Positions 6,112 through 13,436 of a stretch of DNA of 30,171 bases are shown here, in pieces (the first letter of the stretch is position 1; each line of letters opens with the position of its first letter). The notes below the pieces were generated by a model. That model did no database searches. It was given only the letters and a program-made list of their open reading frames with translations, and was not told where the DNA came from. Source of the stretch: a virus; IMG/VR virus record IMGVR_UViG_3300032217_000923, positions 1-30,171 of that record. The stretch is one strand, 5' to 3'. Made by a program: the position numbers and the translations under genes.

Positions 6112-7054
6112 CTATACTTTCCCCTTCTTCTAAGATATCTGATACATCGTCAGTTAATAAGGCAGCCGCTTTCTCTGCGTCTTTGAGTGCATTAAGTCGT
6201 TCAACTTCTGCCAGATGCGCCTGCTGATGGTCCATTTGTCGAGTCCATGATGGCATTTGACCACTGTCTTGCAGTATGTCGTCTCGAATATCACGCTGGC
6301 GTTTTTCTACATTAAGCACTCGAGTAAATGAGTTTGTAACTGCGGCGGTATAATACGCAAATGGGTTTTGACTTTTGCCTTCGTCAAATTGAAGTGCAAT
6401 TTGTGTAAGTTGAATAAGAGCCTGGCCTCGCATCTCATCTACATAACTGTAGCCACGCCAATTACTACGTAAACTATAACGCTCGCATAATTTCAAAAAC
6501 ATGGCACCCAAACGATTGGTAATACGACCATGGTCAACAGAGAACTTGCCAGTTTCCAAGTCGCCCTGCCAATGACTACGTAATACTTCACGCCAAGATC
6601 CATCTGCATTAAGTACAAAATGCTTAAATGGAGGAAAGTTTACTTTGGATCGATGATCAGCCAAACTCTTAGGATTATTTTTACGTCCAGGTTCCAATGG
6701 AATATGGTCCCAGGTCATTACCCTAATTACTAAATCAGATGTTGGAATAGTTTTAGGATCAATTGCAAACTCGTCAGCCTTGGGTTTGTTACTTGCCTTA
6801 CCTTCCCATAACGCCAATGCGGCCTGATGTGCTTGCTGACTCAACCTGGTGGCTCGTGCTTCTCGTGCTAGATTAATTGCACCTTCGGGACATAATTTAG
6901 TTTTTCTGTTATGAACTGTTTTTAAATCGGAAGTGATATAATCATATTGCTGAAATTCTTTACTTTCTACCCAGCAATAGTTCATTTTACTACGATGAAT
7001 CTCTGCTAAGATATCTTTGTTTTTAAGATAAATTGTTTTTGTTTTTTCTTCCAC
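6092..7054 (-). CDS. gp55: gp55 late-transcription sigma factor
   Basis: A 320-aa protein. The core NWRGYSYVDEMRGQALIQL, LQFDEGKSQNPFAYYTAAVTN and SFTRVLNVEKRQRDIRDD (about residues 198-258) is the sigma region-2-like part of T4-type gp55. This part recognises the late -10 element and binds host core polymerase. The acidic, hydrophobic end (DDVSDILEEGES, about 302-313) could be the tail that contacts the sliding clamp. The roughly 190 residues before the core are an N-terminal extension not present in T4 gp55 (185 aa). It includes a PFKHFVL-x(7)-REVLRSHWQGDL segment that I believe occurs in other marine T4-like gp55 proteins. The start is GTG at 7054-7052 with AAGGAG 8 bases upstream. It is the first gene of the minus-strand operon and presumably drives the TAAATA promoters. 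Confidence 0.88.
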   Translation of the reverse strand: MEEKTKTIYLKNKDILAEIHRSKMNYCWVESKEFQQYDYITSDLKTVHNRKTKLCPEGAINLAREARATRLSQQAHQAALALWEGKASNKPKADEFAIDPKTIPTSDLVIRVMTWDHIPLEPGRKNNPKSLADHRSKVNFPPFKHFVLNADGSWREVLRSHWQGDLETGKFSVDHGRITNRLGAMFLKLCERYSLRSNWRGYSYVDEMRGQALIQLTQIALQFDEGKSQNPFAYYTAAVTNSFTRVLNVEKRQRDIRDDILQDSGQMPSWTRQMDHQQAHLAEVERLNALKDAEKAAALLTDDVSDILEEGESIDVQSIP

Positions 7055-7074
7055 AGTGTATGCTCCTTGCTATT

Positions 7075-7103
7075 AGTTTAGCACATTAGTTTAAGGTTGT
7101 CAA
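7075..7103 (-). promoter_or_regulatory. Sigma70-like promoter of the minus-strand operon
   Basis: On the minus strand, TTGACA (7103-7098, a perfect -35) is followed after exactly 17 bases by TAAACT (7080-7075, 4 of 6 matches to TATAAT). Transcription would start near 7068, giving a short leader that includes the gp55 SD AAGGAG. This fits expression by unmodified host polymerase, so gp55 would be made before late genes. Confidence 0.7.
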
Positions 7104-7132
7104 TAGGTAAAGTAGGTATATAACACAAACGG

Positions 7133-7138
7133 TAAATA
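7133..7138 (+). promoter_or_regulatory. Candidate late promoter core (TAAATA) upstream of the nucleotidyltransferase
   Basis: GGTAAATA ends 17 bases before ATG 7156, opposite the sigma70-like promoter in the 101-base divergent gap. A start about 6 bases downstream would leave a leader of about 12 bases that begins at the SD GGAG (7144-7147). Confidence 0.45.
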
Positions 7139-7155
7139 CAAGTGGAGAATTTACC

Positions 7156-7812
7156 ATGAAAATTACTGATATAGCCCCTCGTATTATTGCAGTATATGCT
7201 GGCCGCTTCCACCCGTTTCATCGTGGACATGCGGAAGTGTTTCGCGAGCTTGCCTCAAAGTTTGGCATTGCAAATACTTATATTACCACCAGCGGCAAGG
7301 TTGTACCAGGAACAAGCCCATTTGATTTTAGTGAAAAGCTAACTATGATGCAGGCAGCAGGCGTACCAGCTGATCATGTCATTGAAGAAACAGTTCCATA
7401 TTCTCCAAGGATTTTACCAGGTAAACTAGGACTTGATCCAAGCAAGGATGTATTAGTATTTGGTGTTGGACAAAAAGACATGGCCGAAGATCCAAGATTT
7501 GGATTTGCACCTCTCAAAGATGGGACTCCTAGTTACTTTCAATCATACAAAGGCAACGAACGCAAGTTAATGCCATTTTCAGACAAAAAGAACACAGACG
7601 GCACTCGAGCAGGTCATGGGTATGTTATTCCTGTTGCTGATGTAAAGTTTCCTATTCTGGGAAAAACAGTAAACAGCGCCAGCGCGATCAGATCAATGTA
7701 CACTGAATCATCTGATGAAGACCGATTAAAAATCATAGAAGAACTTTATCCAAATGGTCAAGAGTTTTATAAACAACTTAAACGCATTTTTGATGCCAAG
7801 TTAGGAGCATAA
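7156..7812 (+). CDS. Nucleotidyltransferase (cytidylyltransferase/NMNAT-like fold)
   Basis: A 218-aa protein. The N-terminal AGRFHPFHRGH (residues 15-25) is the HxGH nucleotide-binding motif of the cytidylyltransferase superfamily. NSASAIRSMY (173-182) corresponds to the second, ISSTxxR-type motif. Members transfer NMP to phosphorylated alcohols or to nicotinamide mononucleotide; the substrate is not readable here. Start ATG has GGAG 8 bases upstream. It is the first gene of the structural operon, 1 base before the tube-cap gene, so it is expressed with virion genes rather than with the metabolic genes. Proteins labelled cytitidyltransferase occur in marine T4-like phages; whether they act on metabolites or modify another molecule is not known to me. 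Confidence 0.85.
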   Translation: MKITDIAPRIIAVYAGRFHPFHRGHAEVFRELASKFGIANTYITTSGKVVPGTSPFDFSEKLTMMQAAGVPADHVIEETVPYSPRILPGKLGLDPSKDVLVFGVGQKDMAEDPRFGFAPLKDGTPSYFQSYKGNERKLMPFSDKKNTDGTRAGHGYVIPVADVKFPILGKTVNSASAIRSMYTESSDEDRLKIIEELYPNGQEFYKQLKRIFDAKLGA

Positions 7813-7813
7813 C

Positions 7814-8365
7814 GTGGCAAATTTATCTTCGCCTGTTACAATTGAGTTCAAAGCTCTTGGTAGCACAATTCAGTGGCCAAGTACTCCCAAGATTAATCAA
7901 TCAATCGAAGTAAACTACAGTACCTGGGAATTGCAACATACCAATTATCAGCCTAGTGCATTTGGTAGTCGATCAACTCCAACAATTAATATTTCTGGTC
8001 AGTGGTTCAGCAGAGATACAGCAGAAGCAACAAGAACATTACAGGCAATCCATATACTTAGATCTGCTACCAGCATGTATTATGGTCGTGAAGATTCAAA
8101 GAAGGGTACACCACCACCCATTGGTAGATTGAATGCACACGGTTTATATAATAATACTCCTGTAGTTGTCAAAACTTTTCAATATGATTATCCAAACGAT
8201 GTTGACTATATCACAGCATCATTGTTTGATGGAGAACAAGCTGTTCCTGTTCTATTTGAAATGTCAGTATCATTAATTGTGCAAGTCAACTTAGTTGACA
8301 CGGTAAAAAATTACACCCTAGACAAGTTCCTCAAAGGTGATTTATTAGGGGATGGGTATATCTAA
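7814..8365 (+). CDS. gp48: Baseplate tail-tube cap/initiator, gp48/gp54-like
   Basis: A 183-aa protein with a tail-tube-like fold signature: TIQWPSTPKINQSIEVNYSTW near the N terminus, YYGREDSKKGTPPPIGRLNAHG (about residues 89-110), and TFQYDYPNDVDYIT (121-134). The PPP-I-x-NAHG and YPxDVDYI blocks are typical of gp48-type proteins that cap the baseplate and start tube polymerisation. It is shorter than T4 gp48 (364 aa) and closer to the conserved tube domain alone. The start is GTG with TAGGAG upstream. The stop overlaps the gp53 start by one base (TAATG). gp54 is the related alternative; the context, just before gp53, does not decide between the two. Confidence 0.75.
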   Translation: MANLSSPVTIEFKALGSTIQWPSTPKINQSIEVNYSTWELQHTNYQPSAFGSRSTPTINISGQWFSRDTAEATRTLQAIHILRSATSMYYGREDSKKGTPPPIGRLNAHGLYNNTPVVVKTFQYDYPNDVDYITASLFDGEQAVPVLFEMSVSLIVQVNLVDTVKNYTLDKFLKGDLLGDGYI

Positions 8366-8664
8366 TGGCAACAACTGGAAAAAATCAATATTCATTTACA
8401 CCTATCACTGACTTCTATTTAGATATTGCAAACTTCCCTGAAGTCAGAGAACTACTTAGAAATAAATCACCTGAGTTATATACTGTTACACCAAAGCATC
8501 AGCATAGGCCAGACTTGCTAAGTTATGATCTTTATGGCAACAGTAATTATTGGTGGGTTATTGTTTTATTAAACAGAAATCAGTTACAAGATCCTATTAG
8601 AGATTTAGAAGCAGGCATGGTCCTTCGTGTACTTTCTCGCACTGATATCAGCGGAGTCATTTAA
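8365..8664 (+). CDS. gp53: gp53 baseplate wedge protein
   Basis: A 99-aa protein with the gp53 signature: LYGNSNYWWVIVLLNRNQLQDPI (about residues 56-78) followed by LEAGMVLRVLS, a LysM-like end. gp53 joins wedges around the hub during baseplate assembly in T4. T4 gp53 is longer (196 aa); the short form here keeps the core. Its start and stop each overlap the neighbouring gene by one base, so it is translationally coupled within the baseplate operon. Confidence 0.9.
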   Translation: MATTGKNQYSFTPITDFYLDIANFPEVRELLRNKSPELYTVTPKHQHRPDLLSYDLYGNSNYWWVIVLLNRNQLQDPIRDLEAGMVLRVLSRTDISGVI

Positions 8665-10889
8665 TGGCAGAAAAACCAACGTACAACAACGATGTCGGCT
8701 TGCCCGATACTCATTATAACCCTTTACAAAACTATAGAAATGTAACCTACAATACAAGGTTAACTATGATGCCGTCTGGCGAATCAACCAAGTCACGACG
8801 TGAAAGATCTTATGATTTTAAAAAGGGTATTACTGTTTGGGAAACCGGGGGTACTGGTACTGTTTTCTTAGAAGAACTAACAATTGAAACTGTTGGAACG
8901 GGCAATGAGACTGCCAATTATGCAATGCAAGATTTCCATAAATTTCAAGGTAAGTTAATTGAGCCAATTGGCGGAAGATTAATTGAAGCAATTAGTTTAT
9001 CTGCTATGGCCCTTGATTATCCCAACAACAGTGACGCAGTGTATCTATTAGAAGTATACTTTACCGGATATGATAATAGTGATATGCCAGTAACATGTAA
9101 AGGCTGGGACGATGAAGAATTAGTATTCCGTTGGTACGTTAAGTTACTACAATTAAAGATGTCGCTTAACTATCAAGGAAGTACATACGACTTTGAAATG
9201 TACCCAGACTTAGGCAATGCCAAACTTTCAGATTTTACAAATTTAGAACAAGGGTTTAGGATGGAAGGTCATCCAGATTCAATTGGAAGTTTTTGTTCAC
9301 AACTTCAAGAAGCATTAAACAAGCGGGAAAAAGATAAAGTTGATAGTGGATTACGTTGCTATCCCCACAAGTATAAAATTTCTGCACACAAAGACATAAC
9401 AAATTTTAAGTTTGATTATGGATTTTTTTCAAACCTTGCTCATTTGTGGGGATTGTATAAGGGAGAAATTCAAGTCAACACCGGCACATCAATTCAAACT
9501 TTTATCTTGGGGTCAATGACAAACAGTAAAGAATTGTTAAAATTCCTACATCGTATTCCAGAGAGAAAAGAATTTAACGCAACTGATACTAAACCAGATA
9601 CCATTCATATGCCAATGAAAAATATCAGTATCATCTCTGGTTCTAAGGCACAAGAACAAGGTGGCAAAGTTATATTTGATAACAAGCTTGGTAGTGTAGC
9701 ATATGAAGTGCATTACTTTATCACAACCAAGGAAGATGCTAAAAATATTATTAGTCCGCAAGAATATAAAGATGCACAAGATCAAGGAAACAGAGATAAA
9801 CGTGTAGACAATTGGATTAAAAAAGGACTATTGCGAAAAGTATATAAATGGATTTACACTGGAGAAAACACTGAAGTAATCTCAGCAGACATTAAAATTG
9901 ATAACCTATGGCGTAATGTAAGACCATTATGGATTGATGAAAATGGTAATCCCATTGCCGCTAGCTCTACTCCTAAACCTGCACAAAAAGGCCAAGCTGG
10001 TAAAGCAACATCTAAGGCCATAAACTGCAATGAAGCAAGACAAGTTGAAAAGTTAGGCGACGGTCAAACTCAATATTATGCAGAAGACATTCCTTTTAAA
10101 AAGGGTGATGAACGTAGAATTACTGCAAAACCAGGCTGGTGGCCACACATGCCTAGATATTACCACATGAACACAACTGTTGACCAAGCTAGTCAGCAAT
10201 CTTCTGTATATCAAGAGAGTGCCCAAGAATACAGCATTTTTAGACAAATTGGCAATAATCAAGCCACTGGTGGCAGTGACATGTTTAGTTTAAATTTAGA
10301 AACAGTTGGTGATCCATATTGGTTATTTCAAATTCCAGGAAAGCCAGGAACTCCTCCCTGGGAGGAAGATGTATGGGAATATGAAAAGGAACAACTGACC
10401 GAGGAGCAACTTGCCGAGAAACGCAAAAAAACTGCTAGTCATAACTGGTTACCTTTTATTTGGTTTGAAGCAGTAGTTCCATCTGTCGACTGGACTTCAA
10501 CTGATCTAATGGCTTTAAAAAACGCAGATGCAGTCACTGGAATTTATGCAATTAAAAAAGTTGTTAATAAATTTGTTAAAGGTAAGTTTACATCACAATT
10601 AGAATGTTTTAGAGATGCATTATCTAATCCGTGGAGTAAAAAAGCAGGTCCTGCTGGCAACAAAGAAGCTGTTGGTGGTGGCACTGGTGCTGGCAAAGGC
10701 CCTAGTAATGCTGGACCGTTCCCTAGTGCTAATGCAAGCAACACAAGGGCAAGCCAAGATTATCCAGCTAATCCAAGTAATAATGTTCCGCCTCGTCCTA
10801 CAGATTCCAAGGACTGGAAAGGTCAGCAAGTATGGGATTCAAAATACGCAAGTGGCTGGAATGCAGATGGTACAAGTAAAAAAAGGTAA
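8664..10889 (+). CDS. Baseplate hub-type structural protein (possible gp27 counterpart)
   Basis: A 741-aa protein between gp53 and gp5. The first 190 residues are beta-rich and hub/tube-like (YNTRLTMMPSGES, GTVFLEELTIETVG, LLQLKMSLNYQGSTYDFEMY). The middle includes LRCYPHKYKI and FLHRIPERKEFN blocks, and there is a Trp-rich region at about 490-640. The last 90 residues are low-complexity and Gly/Asn/Ser/Pro-rich (GNKEAVGGGTGAGKG, NASNTRASQDY). The position before gp5 is where a hub protein equivalent to T4 gp27 would be expected, and no other gp27 is in the window; this is inference from context and fold impression, since I cannot align it to gp27 by eye. The ATG overlaps the gp53 stop by one base. 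Large proteins of this sort occur in marine T4-like phages without a firm name. Confidence 0.6.
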   Translation: MAEKPTYNNDVGLPDTHYNPLQNYRNVTYNTRLTMMPSGESTKSRRERSYDFKKGITVWETGGTGTVFLEELTIETVGTGNETANYAMQDFHKFQGKLIEPIGGRLIEAISLSAMALDYPNNSDAVYLLEVYFTGYDNSDMPVTCKGWDDEELVFRWYVKLLQLKMSLNYQGSTYDFEMYPDLGNAKLSDFTNLEQGFRMEGHPDSIGSFCSQLQEALNKREKDKVDSGLRCYPHKYKISAHKDITNFKFDYGFFSNLAHLWGLYKGEIQVNTGTSIQTFILGSMTNSKELLKFLHRIPERKEFNATDTKPDTIHMPMKNISIISGSKAQEQGGKVIFDNKLGSVAYEVHYFITTKEDAKNIISPQEYKDAQDQGNRDKRVDNWIKKGLLRKVYKWIYTGENTEVISADIKIDNLWRNVRPLWIDENGNPIAASSTPKPAQKGQAGKATSKAINCNEARQVEKLGDGQTQYYAEDIPFKKGDERRITAKPGWWPHMPRYYHMNTTVDQASQQSSVYQESAQEYSIFRQIGNNQATGGSDMFSLNLETVGDPYWLFQIPGKPGTPPWEEDVWEYEKEQLTEEQLAEKRKKTASHNWLPFIWFEAVVPSVDWTSTDLMALKNADAVTGIYAIKKVVNKFVKGKFTSQLECFRDALSNPWSKKAGPAGNKEAVGGGTGAGKGPSNAGPFPSANASNTRASQDYPANPSNNVPPRPTDSKDWKGQQVWDSKYASGWNADGTSKKR

Positions 10890-10895
10890 TCTACA

Positions 10896-13010
10896 ATGAG
10901 AGTAAATTCATCAGGAGGAAGTCCAGCAGGTACCGGCAGCACATCTGACAGTAACAAGCATTTTGGTATCTTCCTTGGCAAGATAAAAGAAAATACAGAT
11001 CCTGAAGGCCTTGGCCGGTTGCGAGTATGGATTCCACAACTTAGTACAGCTAGAGAAGACGATGCATCTAGTTGGTACACCGTTAGATATTGCCCGCCAT
11101 TTGCAGGAGCCAGTAATACAGCCGATGAATCACAAGCAAATAATGCCACTGCATATGAACAAACAAATCAAGGATATGGTTTTTGGGCTGTTCCTCCGCA
11201 TAAAAATGTTAATGTAATTTGTGCATTTATCAACGGCGAATCACACCAGGGTATTTGGTGGTCTTGCTTGCCACATGACGGGCATACGCACTCTATTCCA
11301 GCAGTGGCAAGCGGGTCTACACACAACGGAAAAGTAAAGCCATTGTCTGAACGAAACCGATATAACACAAAAGATCCACAAAAAGAAAATAGACCAGAAC
11401 ATTTACTAAGTGACATACTGTCAAAGCAAGGATTAGAAAACGATTTGCGCCGCGGCCATAGCAATGCTGGTCCTTTTAGAGATAAAGATAAACATCCTGG
11501 CCTGGCATACGGCTTTTTAACACCTGGTCAACATCAATTTGTGTTAGACGACGGAGAAAAAGGCAATGGTGGCCAGATACGTTTACGTACCAATAGTGGT
11601 AACACTATGATAATGGACAATGACGAAGGATTTATCTACTTTATTAATGCCAATGGTAGTGCATGGATGCAACTTGATAAAGAAGGTAACGTAGACATAT
11701 ATGCCGCCGGGGATATTAGTTTTGCCGCAGAAAAAAGTATTAATTTACATGCTGGAAATAATATTAACATTGAAGCGGCAGCAAATATAAATGCCGTTGC
11801 AACCAATAACATTCAAATGGAAGCTTGCCAAGTATTCAACGCAACTGGAACAACTGGCATGAAGCTGACCAGTAATCAAAATATGAACGTTTATGCAGAC
11901 AGCCAATTTAAAGCAACTGCACTACGTATAGACCTTAACGGTCCAACTGCGGATATAGCAGATAAGCCACAAGAAAACAGCTTGGTGACAAATACAACAG
12001 TTGGTAAAAGTATTGCAGGTCGAGTTCCAGAAGCAGAACCGTACGGTGGACATGTATCACGCACCGGCGGCGAACAAATTACAACCCCTCCTGGCAGAGT
12101 TGCACAAGATGATAATTTAGGTAATCCACAAATTACACCTGACCCAAAAAGCTACGAAGACCTTCCGCCACCTACAACAGCAGATGCAATTGATTGCGTG
12201 GCTGATTTTAGTGCATCAAGACTTAGTGAAACTGGCTTTGAAAAAATGATGAGTCGTGAAGCTTATCGAGGTATGCAATATAGTGATTATCAAGGATACA
12301 GTATAGGATATGGGACTCGAATTGACATTTTTGGTCCACAAAACTCTGCTAGTAAACTTGACAGTCAGATTAAGAATGCACTACTGGCTGGTCCCAGTGA
12401 AGTCGAAGCAAGAACAGCCAGCAGACAAATTGTTGACAGGCACGTTGCTCCGGGAGTAATCAGTACGCTGAAAAAAGAATCTGCTGGCAAAAAAGTTTGT
12501 ATTACTCAAGCCCAAGTCGATGCATTGATTATAGCGGCATATGGAAATCCATCAAGTGCAAATAGCATGGCAACACAGCTTGTGGCCGCTGCCGCCAAAC
12601 AGCCCGACGGTAAACCAACAAATTCTGACATTGCAGGTATTTGGGCTAATGCATCGTATTCAAATAGTTCAACTCAAAGGAACAGCGAAGCAAGATATGC
12701 AATGACAGGCAGCGGCAACCCAGATGACGCAAATAAATCAGCGGCCAGTCGTATGACAGCCGGTGTAAAATCTGATACTAATGCTGTTATTAATAATAAA
12801 GCTAGAAATCCGCAAAATGGCGCCTGGAGAACTGCTGACGGAAATGGGCCATCAACAGGAACCAAAGTTGAAGCGGCATACACTGCTCCTACACCTCGAC
12901 AATTTGGACAGTATGAACGCAGTACTTGGCTGAACACCGGAAAAGTACCTCAGGGTTCGCGACTAACAGAGCAACAATTAAAAGACAAATACGGTTCTCC
13001 CGGGGAGTGA
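10896..13010 (+). CDS. gp5: gp5 baseplate hub spike with C-terminal lysozyme domain
   Basis: A 704-aa protein in three parts. Residues about 22-130 are the gp5 OB fold (FGIFLGKIKENTDPEGLGRLRVWIP, YGFWAVPPHKNVNVICAFING, IWWSCLP). Residues about 225-355 are a triple beta-helix-like repeat (QIRLRTNSGNTMIM, GNVDIYAAGDISFAAEKSI, INLHAGNNINIEAAANI). Residues about 430-620 are a GH24/T4-lysozyme-type muramidase: E455 in SREAY, D464 in YSDYQG and S469 in YSIGYGT take the places of the T4 E11/D20/T26 triad. In T4 gp5 the lysozyme lies between the OB fold and the helix; here it follows the helix. gp5 forms the cell-puncturing needle and cuts peptidoglycan. AAAGG is 9 bases upstream of the ATG. Confidence 0.9.
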   Translation: MRVNSSGGSPAGTGSTSDSNKHFGIFLGKIKENTDPEGLGRLRVWIPQLSTAREDDASSWYTVRYCPPFAGASNTADESQANNATAYEQTNQGYGFWAVPPHKNVNVICAFINGESHQGIWWSCLPHDGHTHSIPAVASGSTHNGKVKPLSERNRYNTKDPQKENRPEHLLSDILSKQGLENDLRRGHSNAGPFRDKDKHPGLAYGFLTPGQHQFVLDDGEKGNGGQIRLRTNSGNTMIMDNDEGFIYFINANGSAWMQLDKEGNVDIYAAGDISFAAEKSINLHAGNNINIEAAANINAVATNNIQMEACQVFNATGTTGMKLTSNQNMNVYADSQFKATALRIDLNGPTADIADKPQENSLVTNTTVGKSIAGRVPEAEPYGGHVSRTGGEQITTPPGRVAQDDNLGNPQITPDPKSYEDLPPPTTADAIDCVADFSASRLSETGFEKMMSREAYRGMQYSDYQGYSIGYGTRIDIFGPQNSASKLDSQIKNALLAGPSEVEARTASRQIVDRHVAPGVISTLKKESAGKKVCITQAQVDALIIAAYGNPSSANSMATQLVAAAAKQPDGKPTNSDIAGIWANASYSNSSTQRNSEARYAMTGSGNPDDANKSAASRMTAGVKSDTNAVINNKARNPQNGAWRTADGNGPSTGTKVEAAYTAPTPRQFGQYERSTWLNTGKVPQGSRLTEQQLKDKYGSPGE

Positions 13011-13034
13011 CTCGATTGATAAAACCCAGGATAA

Positions 13035-13068
13035 TAAAAACTGGTAAATAGGTTTATGCCAGTTTTTA
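13035..13068 (+). promoter_or_regulatory. 10-bp stem-loop with the gp25 start codon in its loop
   Basis: TAAAAACTGG (13035-13044) and CCAGTTTTTA (13059-13068) are exact reverse complements around a 14-base loop that holds TAAATA and the gp25 ATG (13056-13058). The A-tract and T-tract arms resemble a weak bidirectional terminator, but the GC part of the stem is only four pairs. It may also keep the start exposed in a loop. Confidence 0.45.
13045..13050 (+). promoter_or_regulatory. Candidate late promoter core (TAAATA) at gp25
   Basis: GGTAAATA ends exactly 5 bases before ATG 13056. With T4 late-promoter spacing, the transcript would begin at or next to the A of the start codon. No usable SD precedes gp25 (AGG is only 3 bases away), which fits a leaderless message or one translated from a longer transcript. 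Confidence 0.4.
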
Positions 13069-13436
13069 AATCAAGATTTCGAGGATATAGTTCAATTGGG
13101 ACCAGTTTCTTATCCCCTACTCGTTACGACCTAGACCTTGCTCGCCAAGACTTATTAAATCATTTTAACACACGACGCGGCGAACGTGTAATGATGCCAG
13201 AATTTGGAAGTATTGTTTGGGAATTATTGTTTGATCCGCTTGATGATAAAACTATAAGATTAATAGATGAAGATGTACGTAATATTATTAAGAATGACCC
13301 ACGATGGTCTCTTGCAAGTGTGTCAATTTCAGAAGGTCCCAATGCATTGAATATTGAGATAATAGTTACGTATGTGCCCACGGATGAAACTGTGATATTA
13401 CCGTTGACGTACGATAAAGGAACAACAACAAAATGA
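13056..13436 (+). CDS. gp25: gp25 baseplate wedge protein
   Basis: A 126-aa gp25/GpW-like wedge protein. The family block RRGERVMMPEFGSIVWELLF (residues 40-59) carries the E-R...P-FG motif, followed by DPLDD and LIDEDVRNIIKNDPR. The C terminus has the strands LNIEIIVTYVP and VILPLTYD. gp25 binds gp6 and starts sheath assembly. Length matches T4 gp25 (132 aa). Its stop overlaps the gp6 ATG in ATGA (13433-13436), so the two are coupled. The start is unusual, sitting in a hairpin loop with TAAATA upstream. Confidence 0.92.
   Translation: MPVFKSRFRGYSSIGTSFLSPTRYDLDLARQDLLNHFNTRRGERVMMPEFGSIVWELLFDPLDDKTIRLIDEDVRNIIKNDPRWSLASVSISEGPNALNIEIIVTYVPTDETVILPLTYDKGTTTK

Noticed and set aside
8285-8299. 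Inverted repeat GTCAAC-TTA-GTTGAC inside the tube-cap gene
   Set aside because: A 6-bp stem is expected by chance many times in 30 kb.
10544-10899. Alternative frames over the 3' end of the 741-aa gene
   Set aside because: They are shadows of the low-complexity Gly/Asn tail and have no SD or recognisable product.
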